Made by a program: the position numbers and the translations under genes. 64,000 bases of DNA from CAYLPJ01 sp964385465 (GTDB lineage: Bacteria; Planctomycetota; Phycisphaerae; SM23-33), in assembly GCA_964385465.1 (NCBI GenBank), contig CAYLPJ010000021.1:22917-86916 (forward strand). The letters are read 5' to 3'. Positions 43,294 to 52,782 of this stretch are shown piece by piece. The first letter of the stretch is position 1. Each line of letters opens with the position of its first letter. Below the pieces are notes generated by a model. It saw only the letters and a list, made by a program, of their open reading frames with translations. It made no database searches and was not told the origin of the DNA.

Positions 43294-44106
43294 CTACAGG
43301 TTCTCCCGGAGCCAGTGGAGGCAGCGGGCGTGGCCGGCGCCGGCGGCGGCGTCGGGGCCCTCGTATTCGACGCACCAGACGCCGTCGTAGCCCACGCCCC
43401 TCAGGGCGGCGACGGCGCGGTCGAGGTGCACCTCGCCCTCACCCAGGACGGCCCCCTTGTAGTTCTCCCGCGAACCCCTGCCGTCCTTCATGTGGGTGTG
43501 CTTCACGTGCGGGGCGATCACGTCGTAGAAGCGGTCCACCGTGGCCAGGTCGTGGCCGAACCAGCGGTAGTTCATCGTGTCCAGCGTGGCGCCGACGGCC
43601 TGCGAGCCGACGGCCTCGAAGATCCGCACCTGGAGGTCGGCATCGTTGGTGACGGGGCCGTGGTTGTCCAGGGCGAGCTTGACCCCGGCGGCCTCGGCGA
43701 AGCCGGCGCAGCGGCGGAGGCAGGCGGAGATGGCTTCCACGTATCTCTCCGGCGGGACGCTGTCTTTCGGCCAGCCGCCCTCGGTGCGGAGCACGTCGGT
43801 GCCCAGGGCGGGGGCGATTTCCTCGACGATCCGCCGCATCCGCTCGACCTGCTCGTCGATGGCCCCGGCGTCCAGCAGCAGGAAGTCGTTGCCGGCGCCG
43901 AGGGCGGCAACCTTCAGGCCGTGGTCCTCCAACTGCCCGCGGACCTCCCGCGCCCGCCCGGCCGGGTCCGGCTCGTCGGCGGGCCAGACGTCCTTCATCC
44001 CCAGCTCGACGTACTCGAAGCCGGTGCGGCGGCAGTAGTCCAGGAACCCCGCCCAGTCCATGTCCGGGAAGTTGTAATGGATGACGCCGAGCTTCGGTTC
44101 GGGCAT
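43294..44106 (-). CDS. TIM-barrel sugar isomerase/epimerase-like protein
   Basis: Cytoplasmic protein of 270 residues with the xylose-isomerase-like TIM barrel. Blocks are KLGVIHYNFPDMDW, FEYVELGMKDVW, VKLALDNHGPVTND, GATLDTMNYRW, HVKHTHMKD and a C-terminal VWCVEYEG, giving Glu/Asp/His metal ligands. Start 44106 has GGAG with 8-base spacing. Unlike the homologue at 11624 it has no Tat signal. It lies 87 bases after the VIT/VWA gene on the same strand. Substrate unknown. Confidence 0.82.
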   Translation of the reverse strand: MPEPKLGVIHYNFPDMDWAGFLDYCRRTGFEYVELGMKDVWPADEPDPAGRAREVRGQLEDHGLKVAALGAGNDFLLLDAGAIDEQVERMRRIVEEIAPALGTDVLRTEGGWPKDSVPPERYVEAISACLRRCAGFAEAAGVKLALDNHGPVTNDADLQVRIFEAVGSQAVGATLDTMNYRWFGHDLATVDRFYDVIAPHVKHTHMKDGRGSRENYKGAVLGEGEVHLDRAVAALRGVGYDGVWCVEYEGPDAAAGAGHARCLHWLRENL

Positions 44107-44193
44107 GTCGCGTTCTCCATAGAACGGCTCGCCGAGGTACGCGGGCACCCCGGCGAGCCGGACGCGGTCACTCGGTTTTTCCGCCGGCCGTCG

Positions 44194-46440
44194 TCAGCGG
44201 ATGCGATACACCTGCCCGCGCAGGCGGATCATCAGCTCCTCGTCGGCCTGCTGGCTGGCGAGGACCTGGTTCTGGGCCACGGTGTTGGCGCGGACCAGCT
44301 CGAAGTACTCCTTGCTGAAACGCTCGACGGCCTGGATCTTCTCGGCGTCCTTCTCCGGATGCACATCGGCGGCGTTGGCGGCCACCCAGAGCTTGCCCCG
44401 CTGATACACCGCCTGGTCGCCGACGTTGCGGACGGTCCGGACGGTCTCGGCGGCGCCCTTCTCGTACAGGTCCTGCCGCGTGTTGCCGTAGACCACCGCT
44501 CCGCTGCGGCCGCCCCCCGGCTGGGCCGCCGGCGCCGGGCGAGCCGCCGCCTTGAGCCGGCCCCGAACGTCGGCGCCCATCTGCCCGGCGGCGCCGTCGA
44601 CCTTCCTGGCCAGCGCGAGCGCTTCCCGCTCCGCCGTCCGTCGGACGTTCGTCCGGTCGGCCAGCTCGGTGGTCTCGTCGGCGAGGAAGCTGGTGTAGGG
44701 CGTCATGATGCCGTAATCGCGGCTGAGGCGGACCAGTTCGTCGACGATCTCCTTGCTCTTGCCGTGGAGCTGGATCTCATCGAGCAGGTAGCCCACGCGG
44801 CGGATGGCCCAGAGCTTCTCGACGAAGCGGTAGTTCTTGCGCCCGGGGGGCAGGACCGTCACGGGGTACTCGAACGCTCGCTCCTTGCCCTCGAACCGCC
44901 CCTTGATGACCAGCGTGCTGCGCTTCTTGTCGCCCCCTGCGAGCTTGCGGGCGTCGCCGGCGTCGTACCGGCCGACCAGCAGCAACTGGTCGCCGTCGAA
45001 GAGGTCGCCGACGTCCCGCGGGTAGCGGTTGCGCGTCCGCAGGCCGTCCAGCTTGACCGACAGCCCCGTCATCACCGGGTTCTTGATCTTGGCGTAGAGG
45101 GAGGAGACCTTCGTCTCGATCGGCTCGGCGGGCTTGACGTACTCGCTGCGACCGGCGTTCTGCGAGGCCAGCTTGTCCAGCAGCCGGACGTTGGGCTGAT
45201 AGCCCACGCCGAACGCGAACAGCCGCACCTTCGCGTCGTTGGCCGAGGCGGTGTCGGCGAGGATGTCCGCTTCCTTGGTCTTGCCCACCGTCGGCTTGCC
45301 GTCGGTGAGGAACAGCACATAGCCCGGGCGCTTCTTGTCCGTGCACTGGGCCATCGCGACCTTCAGCGCCTCGTGGATGTTCGTCCCCCCGGTGGCGTCG
45401 ATGCGGTCGATGCGGTCGAGGGCGTCGTCGAGGGCGGGCCCCCAGGCCGGGCGAAGCCGGTCGAACAGCGCCTCCACCTGGTCATTGTAACAGACGATGT
45501 TGAAGCGGTCCTTGGCGTTGAGGTTGCCCACCACGTACCGAAGGGCCTCCTTGGCCTGGCGGAGCTTGTCGTCCCCGCTCATCGAGCCGCTGTGGTCCAG
45601 CACGATCACCACGTCCTTGGCCACGACCTTGTTCCGCCCGGCCCGCGGGTTCGGGCTGGCCAGCATCAGGAAGTACCCGTCGGTCTTGCGGTCCGGCTGC
45701 CAGGTCAGCAGCGTCGCGCCGACCGCCTCGTCGGCGGCCTTGTAGTAGACCTGGAAGTCCGTCGCCGGAAGCGTCTGCTTCGCCTCGTAGGTGGCGATCA
45801 CCCGCCGCGGGCCCTTGCGGTCGGTCTTCAGGTCGTGCGTCGGGGAGTACACGGCCGTGATGTCGGCGTCCGAGGCGATGTCCACCCGCACGCGGACCGA
45901 GTCGATCGGCTTGGCGGAGAACTTCTCGGTGTTCAGCGGGTACCAGACCTCCACGAGGTCGCGGTCCCGCGGGCAGGTGTTCTTGTAGGTTACCAGCACC
46001 TTGCAGGGCTTGCCCGGCTCCAGCGGGAACGCCCGCGTGCGGTACAGCCCGAAGCCGGCGTACTCCAGCAGGGCGGGGTCCTTCTTCTTGCGGACGATGC
46101 TCTCGTAGATCCGCCGGGCCTCGTCGGCGTCCAGCAGCTTCGCCGCGTACTCCTTGCCGTTGACCACCAGCGTCATGCTGTCCACCGCGGCGTCCGGCGG
46201 GACGGGGAAGAGATACTCCACCTCGATCATCCCCCGCCCGGTGTTGACGAACTGCTGGTCGATGGTCACGTTGGCGACCTGGTCCCGGACGGTGATGTCC
46301 ACGTGGTGGTACTTGACGGCCCAGGACCCGCGGACGCGGAGGTCGGGGCGGACGGGCACGATCATCCCGTCGGCCAGCGCGTCCGTCCCGGCCAGTCCGG
46401 CGACCAGCACGGCAGCCAGTGCGATGCGAGCGGTCTTCAT
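44194..46440 (-). CDS. Secreted VIT and von Willebrand A domain protein
   Basis: Exported protein of 748 residues with signal peptide (about 1-23). A VIT domain (about 30-150) has VANVTIDQQFVNTG and VEYLFPVPPDAAV, as in inter-alpha-trypsin inhibitor heavy chains. The VWA domain (about 275-440) has the MIDAS DHSGS at 282-286 and FLTDGKPT. The C-terminal 200 residues are helical with an Ala/Pro/Gly-rich linker. Such proteins bind partners or surfaces through metal. Upstream lies the first dyad cluster, which may control it. Confidence 0.85.
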   Translation of the reverse strand: MKTARIALAAVLVAGLAGTDALADGMIVPVRPDLRVRGSWAVKYHHVDITVRDQVANVTIDQQFVNTGRGMIEVEYLFPVPPDAAVDSMTLVVNGKEYAAKLLDADEARRIYESIVRKKKDPALLEYAGFGLYRTRAFPLEPGKPCKVLVTYKNTCPRDRDLVEVWYPLNTEKFSAKPIDSVRVRVDIASDADITAVYSPTHDLKTDRKGPRRVIATYEAKQTLPATDFQVYYKAADEAVGATLLTWQPDRKTDGYFLMLASPNPRAGRNKVVAKDVVIVLDHSGSMSGDDKLRQAKEALRYVVGNLNAKDRFNIVCYNDQVEALFDRLRPAWGPALDDALDRIDRIDATGGTNIHEALKVAMAQCTDKKRPGYVLFLTDGKPTVGKTKEADILADTASANDAKVRLFAFGVGYQPNVRLLDKLASQNAGRSEYVKPAEPIETKVSSLYAKIKNPVMTGLSVKLDGLRTRNRYPRDVGDLFDGDQLLLVGRYDAGDARKLAGGDKKRSTLVIKGRFEGKERAFEYPVTVLPPGRKNYRFVEKLWAIRRVGYLLDEIQLHGKSKEIVDELVRLSRDYGIMTPYTSFLADETTELADRTNVRRTAEREALALARKVDGAAGQMGADVRGRLKAAARPAPAAQPGGGRSGAVVYGNTRQDLYEKGAAETVRTVRNVGDQAVYQRGKLWVAANAADVHPEKDAEKIQAVERFSKEYFELVRANTVAQNQVLASQQADEELMIRLRGQVYRIR

Positions 46441-46648
46441 GGTGCGTTCTCCCTGCAAGGACCTTCTCTCTCGTTCCGACACCTTGGACGCCCGACCCCC
46501 GCCGAAGGTTTCCGGGAAACGGCCCCGGTCGGCCGGAGGGGGCAACAGGCGCACACCGGACGCTCGCGACCGGTACCGGACCGGCCCCGACCCGAACCGC
46601 CGCCTCCCGCTGCCACTACCCCGCCGCCTCCACGGCCCATCCGCCCGG

Positions 46649-46770
46649 TGTGTCGCTTCTGTCCACCCCCTCCGGACAGTGGACACAGGCGGGAGAATTG
46701 TCACAAGTGTAGTATTGTAAGATATTTGCGTGTGTGTCATCCTGTCCGCCCGCCGCGTAGGGTGGACACC
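46649..46770. promoter_or_regulatory. Paired GGACAC-type dyads around an AT-rich core (copy 1)
   Basis: Element 1 (46649-46687) has nested arms TGTGTCG and CTGTCC matched by GGACAG and GGACACA. Element 2 (46741-46770) is CTGTCC and GGACAC 16 bases apart. Between them is an unusually AT-rich stretch (46693-46740) that could hold promoters. The same arrangement recurs at 56246-56369. It stands 209 bases upstream of the VIT/VWA gene. Confidence 0.6.
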
Positions 46771-47190
46771 GTACCGGACGCCGCCGACCTCGCCCGGCTG
46801 CCCCCGGCGGGTGCCCCGACGTGGCATCTCGACGGGCCGTCCCGCGCGGTCTGCCAGGTCGGCGGGAACAGTCTACTCGGGCCTCCAGCCGCAGCCGCGC
46901 CCCGTCTCCGCCGACGCCGGCCGAGACGCCCCCTCCGCCCGCCGACGCCCTTCAGCGGCATTGGGGGCAGAGGAGGCCGGGGCACTGTCAGCCGCGCGCC
47001 TCACCCGTCGGTCCCCGCCGGCCACGGCCGTCTGCCTTGCCGCACCGGCGGCTTGCAGGCTGCGTTGCCGACGGAACGCCGGGGGCATGCACGTCTTCCC
47101 GTGCTTGAGGAGGAAGACGCGGTGAGAAGCCGTTGAGCGAAGGAGGCCCCCGACCCCCCCGAGCCCCCGAGCGCGCCCCGCGGTTTGGAC
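46771..47190. other. Long GC-rich spacer, no gene recognised
   Basis: Several frames are open but all are Arg/Pro/Gly-rich shadows without family motifs or ribosome sites. No repeat, RNA gene or hairpin of note was seen. It separates the dyad cluster from the promoter of the PEP-CTERM gene. Confidence 0.5.
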
Positions 47191-47218
47191 TTGCCAACGT
47201 AGGGTCTTGCGTTACAAT
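47191..47218 (+). promoter_or_regulatory. Sigma-70-type promoter of the PEP-CTERM gene
   Basis: TTGCCA (47191-47196) and TACAAT (47213-47218) are 16 bases apart. The start codon is about 150 bases further on, so the mRNA has a long leader, which ends in a purine-rich GAGAGAAGAGAGAAG stretch and the ribosome site GAGGAG. Confidence 0.5.
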
Positions 47219-47372
47219 GCTTCCCAGTCCGGTCTGCGAGACGGGCAGAAGGAGATTCGGCCTCGCGGATGGAGGTCCGCGCGGCCCGGTCAAGCATCTC
47301 CATGCTGGTATCGATCTTGCTCGATCGATTTGCCCATCGCTCAAGAGAGAAGAGAGAAGAGAGGAGAACCCC

Positions 47373-48914
47373 ATGAGAGCATACCGCCTGATCCCCGTGT
47401 GCACCGTCTGTGCCCTGGCCGCCTCCGCCTTGGCCGAGGATCTTGAAGTCGCCTGCGTGTGGGACGGCAGCGGCGCCGTCACCATCCTGCCCACCCCGGC
47501 GGGTTCCGAGAGCGAGGCGTACGGCATCAACGACGCCGGTCACGTGGTCGGCTTCGTCACCGTCTCCGGCAACCGACAGCCCGCGCTGTGGTACCACAAC
47601 GGCGTGGGGTCGTATACGCGACATAATCTGGGTACGCTGCCCGGCGGCACGAGCGGCAGCGCCTGGGACATCAACAACAGCAACTGGATCGTCGGCCGTA
47701 CGGTGAAGGCGGACGGCGTGTATCCCTTCTACTACCAGCCGACGCCGTCGGTGATCGACGGCACGATGCACGAGATCGTCGTGACGGGCTCAACGGCCGG
47801 GTACGTCGACGGCGTTGGCCGACGGATCAGCGACAGTGGGTGGGTCTGCGGCACGTACCAGGCCGCCGATTACGTATGGCACGCGTTCCGCTACGAGGCT
47901 GCCGGGGCGAAGGTGTTCGAGGGGCTCGGCACGATCGGCGAGCCGGCGCCCAACTACACACCGCGCAGCAGCGGCATTGACGTGGACACCATCGGCCGCG
48001 TCGTCGGATACAGCGGCGTCTCGGCGTTCGAGGGCGAGAAAGCGTGCGTGTTCGAGGGCGGCGCGATCGGCCTTATCGATGGGATCGCCTCTGGTGCAAA
48101 GGGGATCTCCGATACGGGCGGGCACGTCGTGGGCATGAGCGCTGCCGATACCGACACAGCCGCCGTGGTGACCCTCGACGGACCCGGCAGCGGCATCCAG
48201 GAACTGGGCAAGCCCGCGGGCTCCTACTATGTCGTCACGTCCGACGTCAACAACGGGCGGGACATCTGCGGCCGGGCCGCCTTCAGCCTCTTCGAGCCCG
48301 TCTGGTACGACCAGTCAGCGGGCGAGTGGAAGCTCCTGGACATGCTCAACGGGACGAGTTCGTTGCCCCGGGCGATCAGCAACTCGCAACGGATCGCCGG
48401 GTCGGTCACGTACGACTCTGCAAATCCGTTGCCCGTGGGCTCCGGGGGCGGCACGGTGGTGATCAGGCCGACCGGCTTTTCCGACGGCGGCTTCACCGCG
48501 GCGGGCATGGACGGAGCGGTTCCGCTGAGCCGGACCATCGAGTTGGAGAACCCGAGTTTCGTCCCCGACGTCAACGGCGACGACATGGTGACGGTCCGGA
48601 TCGCCTACGACGAGGCCGACGTGCTGGCCATGGGGCTCGACGAGGTTACCCTCAAGCTGTACTGGTTCAACGAAACGGCCGGGCTATGGGAACTCGCGGG
48701 CGCCGCGAGCAACATCGGCAACGGGTCCATGCCCCCCGTGACGGTCGGCCCGGCGACGGATCTTCTCGGCGACTACGGCGTCGATCCGTTGGGCAACTAC
48801 GTGTGGGCCAACGTCGACCACGCCAGCACGTACGGCGTCGGCGGCGTCCCCGAGCCGGCCTCGCTGACGCTGCTGGGCCTCGGCGCCCTCGCCGTGCTGC
48901 GACGCCGGTCCTGA
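47373..48914 (+). CDS. Secreted PEP-CTERM protein with HAF-type repeats
   Basis: Protein of 513 residues with a signal peptide (about 1-21) and a C-terminal sorting signal: VPEPASL, a hydrophobic helix, then RRRS. The body has repeated units such as AYGINDAGHVVGFV, WDINNSNWIVGRT and ISDTGGHVVGMS, the HAF extracellular repeat. Residues near 405-490 form a separate domain with DVNGDD-type acidic turns. It is probably exported and cut by an exosortase, which is not in the window. The start at 47373 is set by GAGGAG and the signal peptide. Confidence 0.85.
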   Translation: MRAYRLIPVCTVCALAASALAEDLEVACVWDGSGAVTILPTPAGSESEAYGINDAGHVVGFVTVSGNRQPALWYHNGVGSYTRHNLGTLPGGTSGSAWDINNSNWIVGRTVKADGVYPFYYQPTPSVIDGTMHEIVVTGSTAGYVDGVGRRISDSGWVCGTYQAADYVWHAFRYEAAGAKVFEGLGTIGEPAPNYTPRSSGIDVDTIGRVVGYSGVSAFEGEKACVFEGGAIGLIDGIASGAKGISDTGGHVVGMSAADTDTAAVVTLDGPGSGIQELGKPAGSYYVVTSDVNNGRDICGRAAFSLFEPVWYDQSAGEWKLLDMLNGTSSLPRAISNSQRIAGSVTYDSANPLPVGSGGGTVVIRPTGFSDGGFTAAGMDGAVPLSRTIELENPSFVPDVNGDDMVTVRIAYDEADVLAMGLDEVTLKLYWFNETAGLWELAGAASNIGNGSMPPVTVGPATDLLGDYGVDPLGNYVWANVDHASTYGVGGVPEPASLTLLGLGALAVLRRRS

Positions 48915-49207
48915 GGCCTGCCGCAGGGCGATCCGCCGTGCTCAGGGGGAATCGCTCTGTGCACGCTTCCTCATGCCATGGGGCGAGCAGAGCTCTGCAT
49001 CTGCCCAACCAGGAACCACCGGTCGAGACGCAAGGGGCCAGGGCCTGCAATCGGGGACTCACAGAAGGTACTTCCCCTGATTCGGCTCGCCTCGCCGGCG
49101 ACCTTGCCGTCTCCCCGATGGGGGCTGCTCAACAGGGGGCGGGAAAACGCCGACATGGGGGGCGGGGTCGGGTTCGCGCGGAGGCCGTGGGGCGGAGTGG
49201 ACGGTGT
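48915..49207. other. Spacer without recognised features
   Basis: The 293 bases between the PEP-CTERM stop and the GAF/HD-GYP start contain no plausible gene or tRNA. Open frames here are extensions of shadow frames. Confidence 0.5.
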
Positions 49208-50374
49208 ATGTCGGCGTTGAGGCCGGGACAGGATGATGCGCAGGTCCTCGAGAGCCTGCTGGAGGTCGGGTCGAGCCTGTCGGCCGCCCGCGGGCGCGAC
49301 GAGGTGCTGGGCAGCGTGCTTCGCGAGGCCCGCCGGGTTGGCCGGGCCGAGGCGGGCACGCTCTACACCGTCCGCGAGGGTCGGCTGCGTTTCGCGGTCG
49401 CCCAGAACGACCGCCTGGACGTCTCCCGGATCACCGCGGGTCTGCTGGGCAAGGAGATGCCGGTCAGCCGGCGGTCGCTGGCGGGCTTCGTGGCCGCGAC
49501 GGGCGAGGTGCTGAACATCCCCGACAGCTACGCCCTGGACCCCGACTCGCCGTTCCGCCTGGACCGCAGCTTCGACGCGGCGACGGGGTACCGCACGCGG
49601 AGCGTTCTGGGCGTCCCGCTGGGCAGCCCGGACGGGGTGTGCGTGGGCGTCCTGGAGCTGATCAACCACCTCGGGGAGGGCGGGGAGGTGACGGCGTTTC
49701 CCCCCTGGCCGCACGGCGGGCTGCGGTCTCTGGCGGCCATCGCGGGGGTGACGGTGCACAACCAGTTGCTGGCCGAGGAATTGCGAGCGGCGCACCTGGA
49801 CACGATCTTCCGTCTGTCGGTGGCGGCGGAGTTCCGCGACGACGACACGGGGGAGCACGTGCGGCGGATCAGCCGCAGCAGCATGCTGCTGGCCCGCGCG
49901 ATGGGTCTGGACGACGGGCGGGACGAGCTGCTGCTGTGGGCGAGCCCGATGCACGACGTGGGCAAGATCGGCATCCCCGACAGCATCCTTCGCAAGCCGG
50001 GCCCGCTGACGCCGGCGGAGCGGAAGATCATGCAGCAGCATCCGCTGATCGGGGCGCAGATCCTCGGGGGCGGCGGCAACGAGGTGGTGGTCACGGCCCG
50101 GGAGGTCGCCCTCTCGCACCACGAGAAGTGGGACGGCAGCGGCTACCCGCGGGGGCTGGCGGGGGAGGGCATCCCGCTGAGCGGGCGGATCGTGGGGCTG
50201 GCGGACGTCTTCGACGCGCTGATCTGCAAGCGGTGCTACAAGGAGGCCTACCCCGAGGACGCGTGCATCGAGATCGTCACCGCCCAGCGCGGGCGGCACT
50301 TCGACCCGGCCGTGGTGGACGCGTTCGAGGCCGTCGCCGAGGACATCCTCGCGCCGTACCGCGGCAGGGGATAG
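49208..50374 (+). CDS. GAF and HD-GYP domain c-di-GMP phosphodiesterase
   Basis: Cytoplasmic signalling protein of 388 residues. A GAF domain (about 10-190) includes AEAGTLYTVREGRLRF and SVLGVPLGS. The HD-GYP domain (about 200-385) has the metal-binding SPMHDVGKIGIPD, LSHHEKWDGSGYPRGL (the GYP motif), RIVGLADVFDAL and GRHFDP. All metal ligands appear present, so it should hydrolyse c-di-GMP. The ATG at 49208 precedes the GAF domain and has GGAG upstream. It stands 74 bases before fmt. Confidence 0.88.
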   Translation: MSALRPGQDDAQVLESLLEVGSSLSAARGRDEVLGSVLREARRVGRAEAGTLYTVREGRLRFAVAQNDRLDVSRITAGLLGKEMPVSRRSLAGFVAATGEVLNIPDSYALDPDSPFRLDRSFDAATGYRTRSVLGVPLGSPDGVCVGVLELINHLGEGGEVTAFPPWPHGGLRSLAAIAGVTVHNQLLAEELRAAHLDTIFRLSVAAEFRDDDTGEHVRRISRSSMLLARAMGLDDGRDELLLWASPMHDVGKIGIPDSILRKPGPLTPAERKIMQQHPLIGAQILGGGGNEVVVTAREVALSHHEKWDGSGYPRGLAGEGIPLSGRIVGLADVFDALICKRCYKEAYPEDACIEIVTAQRGRHFDPAVVDAFEAVAEDILAPYRGRG

Positions 50375-50448
50375 GTTTTCGGCGGGGCGCGCATTTTTCC
50401 CTTGGCCCGGGTTGGGCGTGGCGGGAGAATGCCCGGCGAGGCAGACCC

Positions 50449-51396
50449 ATGCGCGTAGTGTATTTTGGCAGCGGCACGTTCTCGGTTCCCTCCCTTCAGG
50501 CCCTGCTCGCCGGCTCGCACGAGGTGGTGAGGGTGTTCACACAGCCCGCGCGCCCGGCGGGGCGGGGCGGGAAGCTCAAGCCCACGCCCATCGCCGAGAC
50601 GGCGGCGGAGGCCGGGGTGGAGGTCGTCGAGACGGCGAACATCAACACCGAGGAATCCGTCGCCCGCATCCGGGCGGTCAAGCCCGAGCTGATCTGCGTG
50701 GTGGACTTCGGGCAACTGCTCCGCGAGAGCGTGATGGCCTCGGCGCCGCTGGGGGCGATGAACCTCCACGCCTCCCTGCTGCCGGAGCTCCGCGGGGCCG
50801 CGCCGGTCAACTGGGCGATCATCCGCGGCCACGAGCGGACCGGCGTGACCACCTTCCGCATCGTCCGCGCCATGGACGCCGGGCCGATCTACCTCCAGCA
50901 GGCCGCCGACATCGGCCCCGAGGAGACGGCCGAGGACCTGCTGGCCCGCCTGGCCGAGCTCGGATCGGCCCTGGTCGTCGAGACCGTCGACCGCCTGGCC
51001 GAAGGAACCATCGAGCCGATCGCCCAGGACGACGAGCAGGCTACCCTCGCCCCGCGACTGAAGAAGAACGACGGGGTTATCGACTTCGCCGCCGACGCCG
51101 AGGCCATCTGCCGGCTGGTCCGCGGCACGTGGCCTTGGCCGGGCGCCCAGGCGGGCTTCCGCCGCGCCGGGGGCAAGGCCGTGCCGGTCACCATCGCCGC
51201 CGCCGCGCCCGCCGAGGGCGAGGCCGGCGAGACGCCCGGCGAACTGGGCCCTGGGCTGACCGTCTCGGCCGGGCGAGGGCGTTTCGCCGTCCGCCGCCTG
51301 CGCCCGGCGGGCAAGCGCCTGATGGAATGGCGGGACTTCGTCAACGGGTATCGCGTGCAGCCGGGGGACCGCTTCGTCGCGGTGGCGCGGCGATGA
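50449..51396 (+). CDS. fmt: Methionyl-tRNA formyltransferase
   Basis: Enzyme of 315 residues that formylates initiator Met-tRNA. The catalytic Asn/His/Asp are in MNLHASLLPELRGAAPVNWAI (two halves) and RAMDAGPIY. The formyl-THF site includes RVVYFGSGTFSVPSL. The C-terminal OB-like domain is present (TWPWPGAQ onward). It overlaps rsmB by four bases in the common fmt-rsmB arrangement. The ribosome site is weak. Confidence 0.95.
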   Translation: MRVVYFGSGTFSVPSLQALLAGSHEVVRVFTQPARPAGRGGKLKPTPIAETAAEAGVEVVETANINTEESVARIRAVKPELICVVDFGQLLRESVMASAPLGAMNLHASLLPELRGAAPVNWAIIRGHERTGVTTFRIVRAMDAGPIYLQQAADIGPEETAEDLLARLAELGSALVVETVDRLAEGTIEPIAQDDEQATLAPRLKKNDGVIDFAADAEAICRLVRGTWPWPGAQAGFRRAGGKAVPVTIAAAAPAEGEAGETPGELGPGLTVSAGRGRFAVRRLRPAGKRLMEWRDFVNGYRVQPGDRFVAVARR

Positions 51397-52772
51397 TCGC
51401 GCCGCTGACCGACCCGCGTGACGTGGCCGTACTGGCCATGCGGGACCGCGAAGGGCACGTCACGGCGCACCTGGAGGGGCTGCTGCGGCGCGCGGAGCTC
51501 TCCGGGCCCGACGCCGGGCTCGCCCGCGAGCTGGCGCTGGGCACGGCCCGCCGCTGCCGGACGCTGGACGCCGTCCTGCGGGCGTTCCTCAAACGCCCCG
51601 ACCGCCGCCCGCCGGGGGTCATCCGCGAGATCCTTCGCGTCGGACTCTACCAGGTGCTCCTCCTCGACCGCGTGCCGGACCACGCCGCCGTCAGCGAGGC
51701 CGTCGAGCAGGCCGGCAGGTTCCATCACCGCCGCCAGGGCGGGCTGGTCAACGGCGTGCTGCGGTCGGTCGCACGAAGCCTCTCGGCGCCGGGCGAGGGC
51801 CCCGGCTCCGTCGCGGCCGACGCGGTCTGCGTCGACGCCACCGCCCACCGCACCTTCGACCGCCCCGTCTTCCCCGACCCCGCCTCCGAGCCCGTCGCCT
51901 GGCTGGCCGACGCCCACTCCCTGCCGGAGATGCTCGCCTCCCGCTGGCTGGGGCGGATGGGCGAGATGGGCCAGGCCGTCGCCGTCGCCGCCCACTGCAA
52001 CACCCGCGCGCCGGTCATCCTCCGCGTCAACACGCTCAAGGCGAGCGTCGAGGACGTGCTGGCCGAGCTGGCCGCCGCCGGGCTCGACGCCCGACCCCAC
52101 GCCAACGGACGCAGCGTCGTGCTCGACAGCCGCGGCGACGTGACCGCCCTCGACGCCTTCCGCCGCGGGGCCGTACAGGTGCAGGACGCCTCGGCCACCG
52201 CCGTGGTCGACGCCGCCGGCGCGGCGCCGGGGATGAACGTCCTGGACCTCTGCGCCGCGCCCGGCACCAAGACCACCCACCTCGGCGAGGCGATGGGCAA
52301 CGACGGGTCGATCGTGGCCGCGGACGTCTCGGCCGAGAAGCTCGCACGCGTCGAGGACAACTGTTCCCGCATGGGCGTGGGCATCGTGCGGACCGTCGCC
52401 GCCGAGGCGGTGGGGGGGCTGGAGACCGGGAGCTTCGACCTCGTCCTCGCCGACGTGCCCTGCACCAACACCGGCGTGCTCTCCCGGAGGCCCGAGGCCC
52501 GCTGGCGGTTCGACGACAAGGCGCTGGCCCGGGCGGTTGCCGACCAGAAGTTTCTCGCCCGCACGGCCGTCAACTTCGTCCGCCCGGGGGGGCGGCTCGT
52601 CTACAGCACGTGCAGCATCGAGCCGGAGGAGTGCGGGCAGGTGGTCCGCTGGTTGTGCAAGCAGGCAGGGCGGCTGAACCTGCGCGAGGAGCGGCTGACG
52701 CTTCCGGGCGGTGCCGCCGACGGGACGCGATGGCACGACGGGGGGTACTACGCTGTCCTGGAGGCCGACTGA
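51393..52772 (+). CDS. rsmB: 16S rRNA (cytosine-967-C5)-methyltransferase
   Basis: Enzyme of 459 residues with an N-terminal NusB-like RNA-binding domain (about 1-150) and a C-terminal SAM domain. Motif I is VLDLCAAPGTKTTHL, the release Cys is in ADVPCTNTGVL and the catalytic Cys in YSTCSIEPEE. Residues 130-200 between the domains are longer than usual. Start overlaps the fmt stop (ATGA), and smpB follows after 10 bases. Confidence 0.92.
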   Translation: MIAPLTDPRDVAVLAMRDREGHVTAHLEGLLRRAELSGPDAGLARELALGTARRCRTLDAVLRAFLKRPDRRPPGVIREILRVGLYQVLLLDRVPDHAAVSEAVEQAGRFHHRRQGGLVNGVLRSVARSLSAPGEGPGSVAADAVCVDATAHRTFDRPVFPDPASEPVAWLADAHSLPEMLASRWLGRMGEMGQAVAVAAHCNTRAPVILRVNTLKASVEDVLAELAAAGLDARPHANGRSVVLDSRGDVTALDAFRRGAVQVQDASATAVVDAAGAAPGMNVLDLCAAPGTKTTHLGEAMGNDGSIVAADVSAEKLARVEDNCSRMGVGIVRTVAAEAVGGLETGSFDLVLADVPCTNTGVLSRRPEARWRFDDKALARAVADQKFLARTAVNFVRPGGRLVYSTCSIEPEECGQVVRWLCKQAGRLNLREERLTLPGGAADGTRWHDGGYYAVLEAD

Positions 52773-52782
52773 GGTCCACGTG

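Noticed and set aside
46730..47125. Possible small gene in the spacer after the first dyad cluster
   Set aside because: Composition is that of a shadow frame, and no family, signal peptide or ribosome site was found.
43279..47136. Plus-strand open frame of 1285 codons
   Set aside because: Runs antisense through the epimerase and VIT/VWA genes, which have signal peptide, ribosome sites and clear domains.
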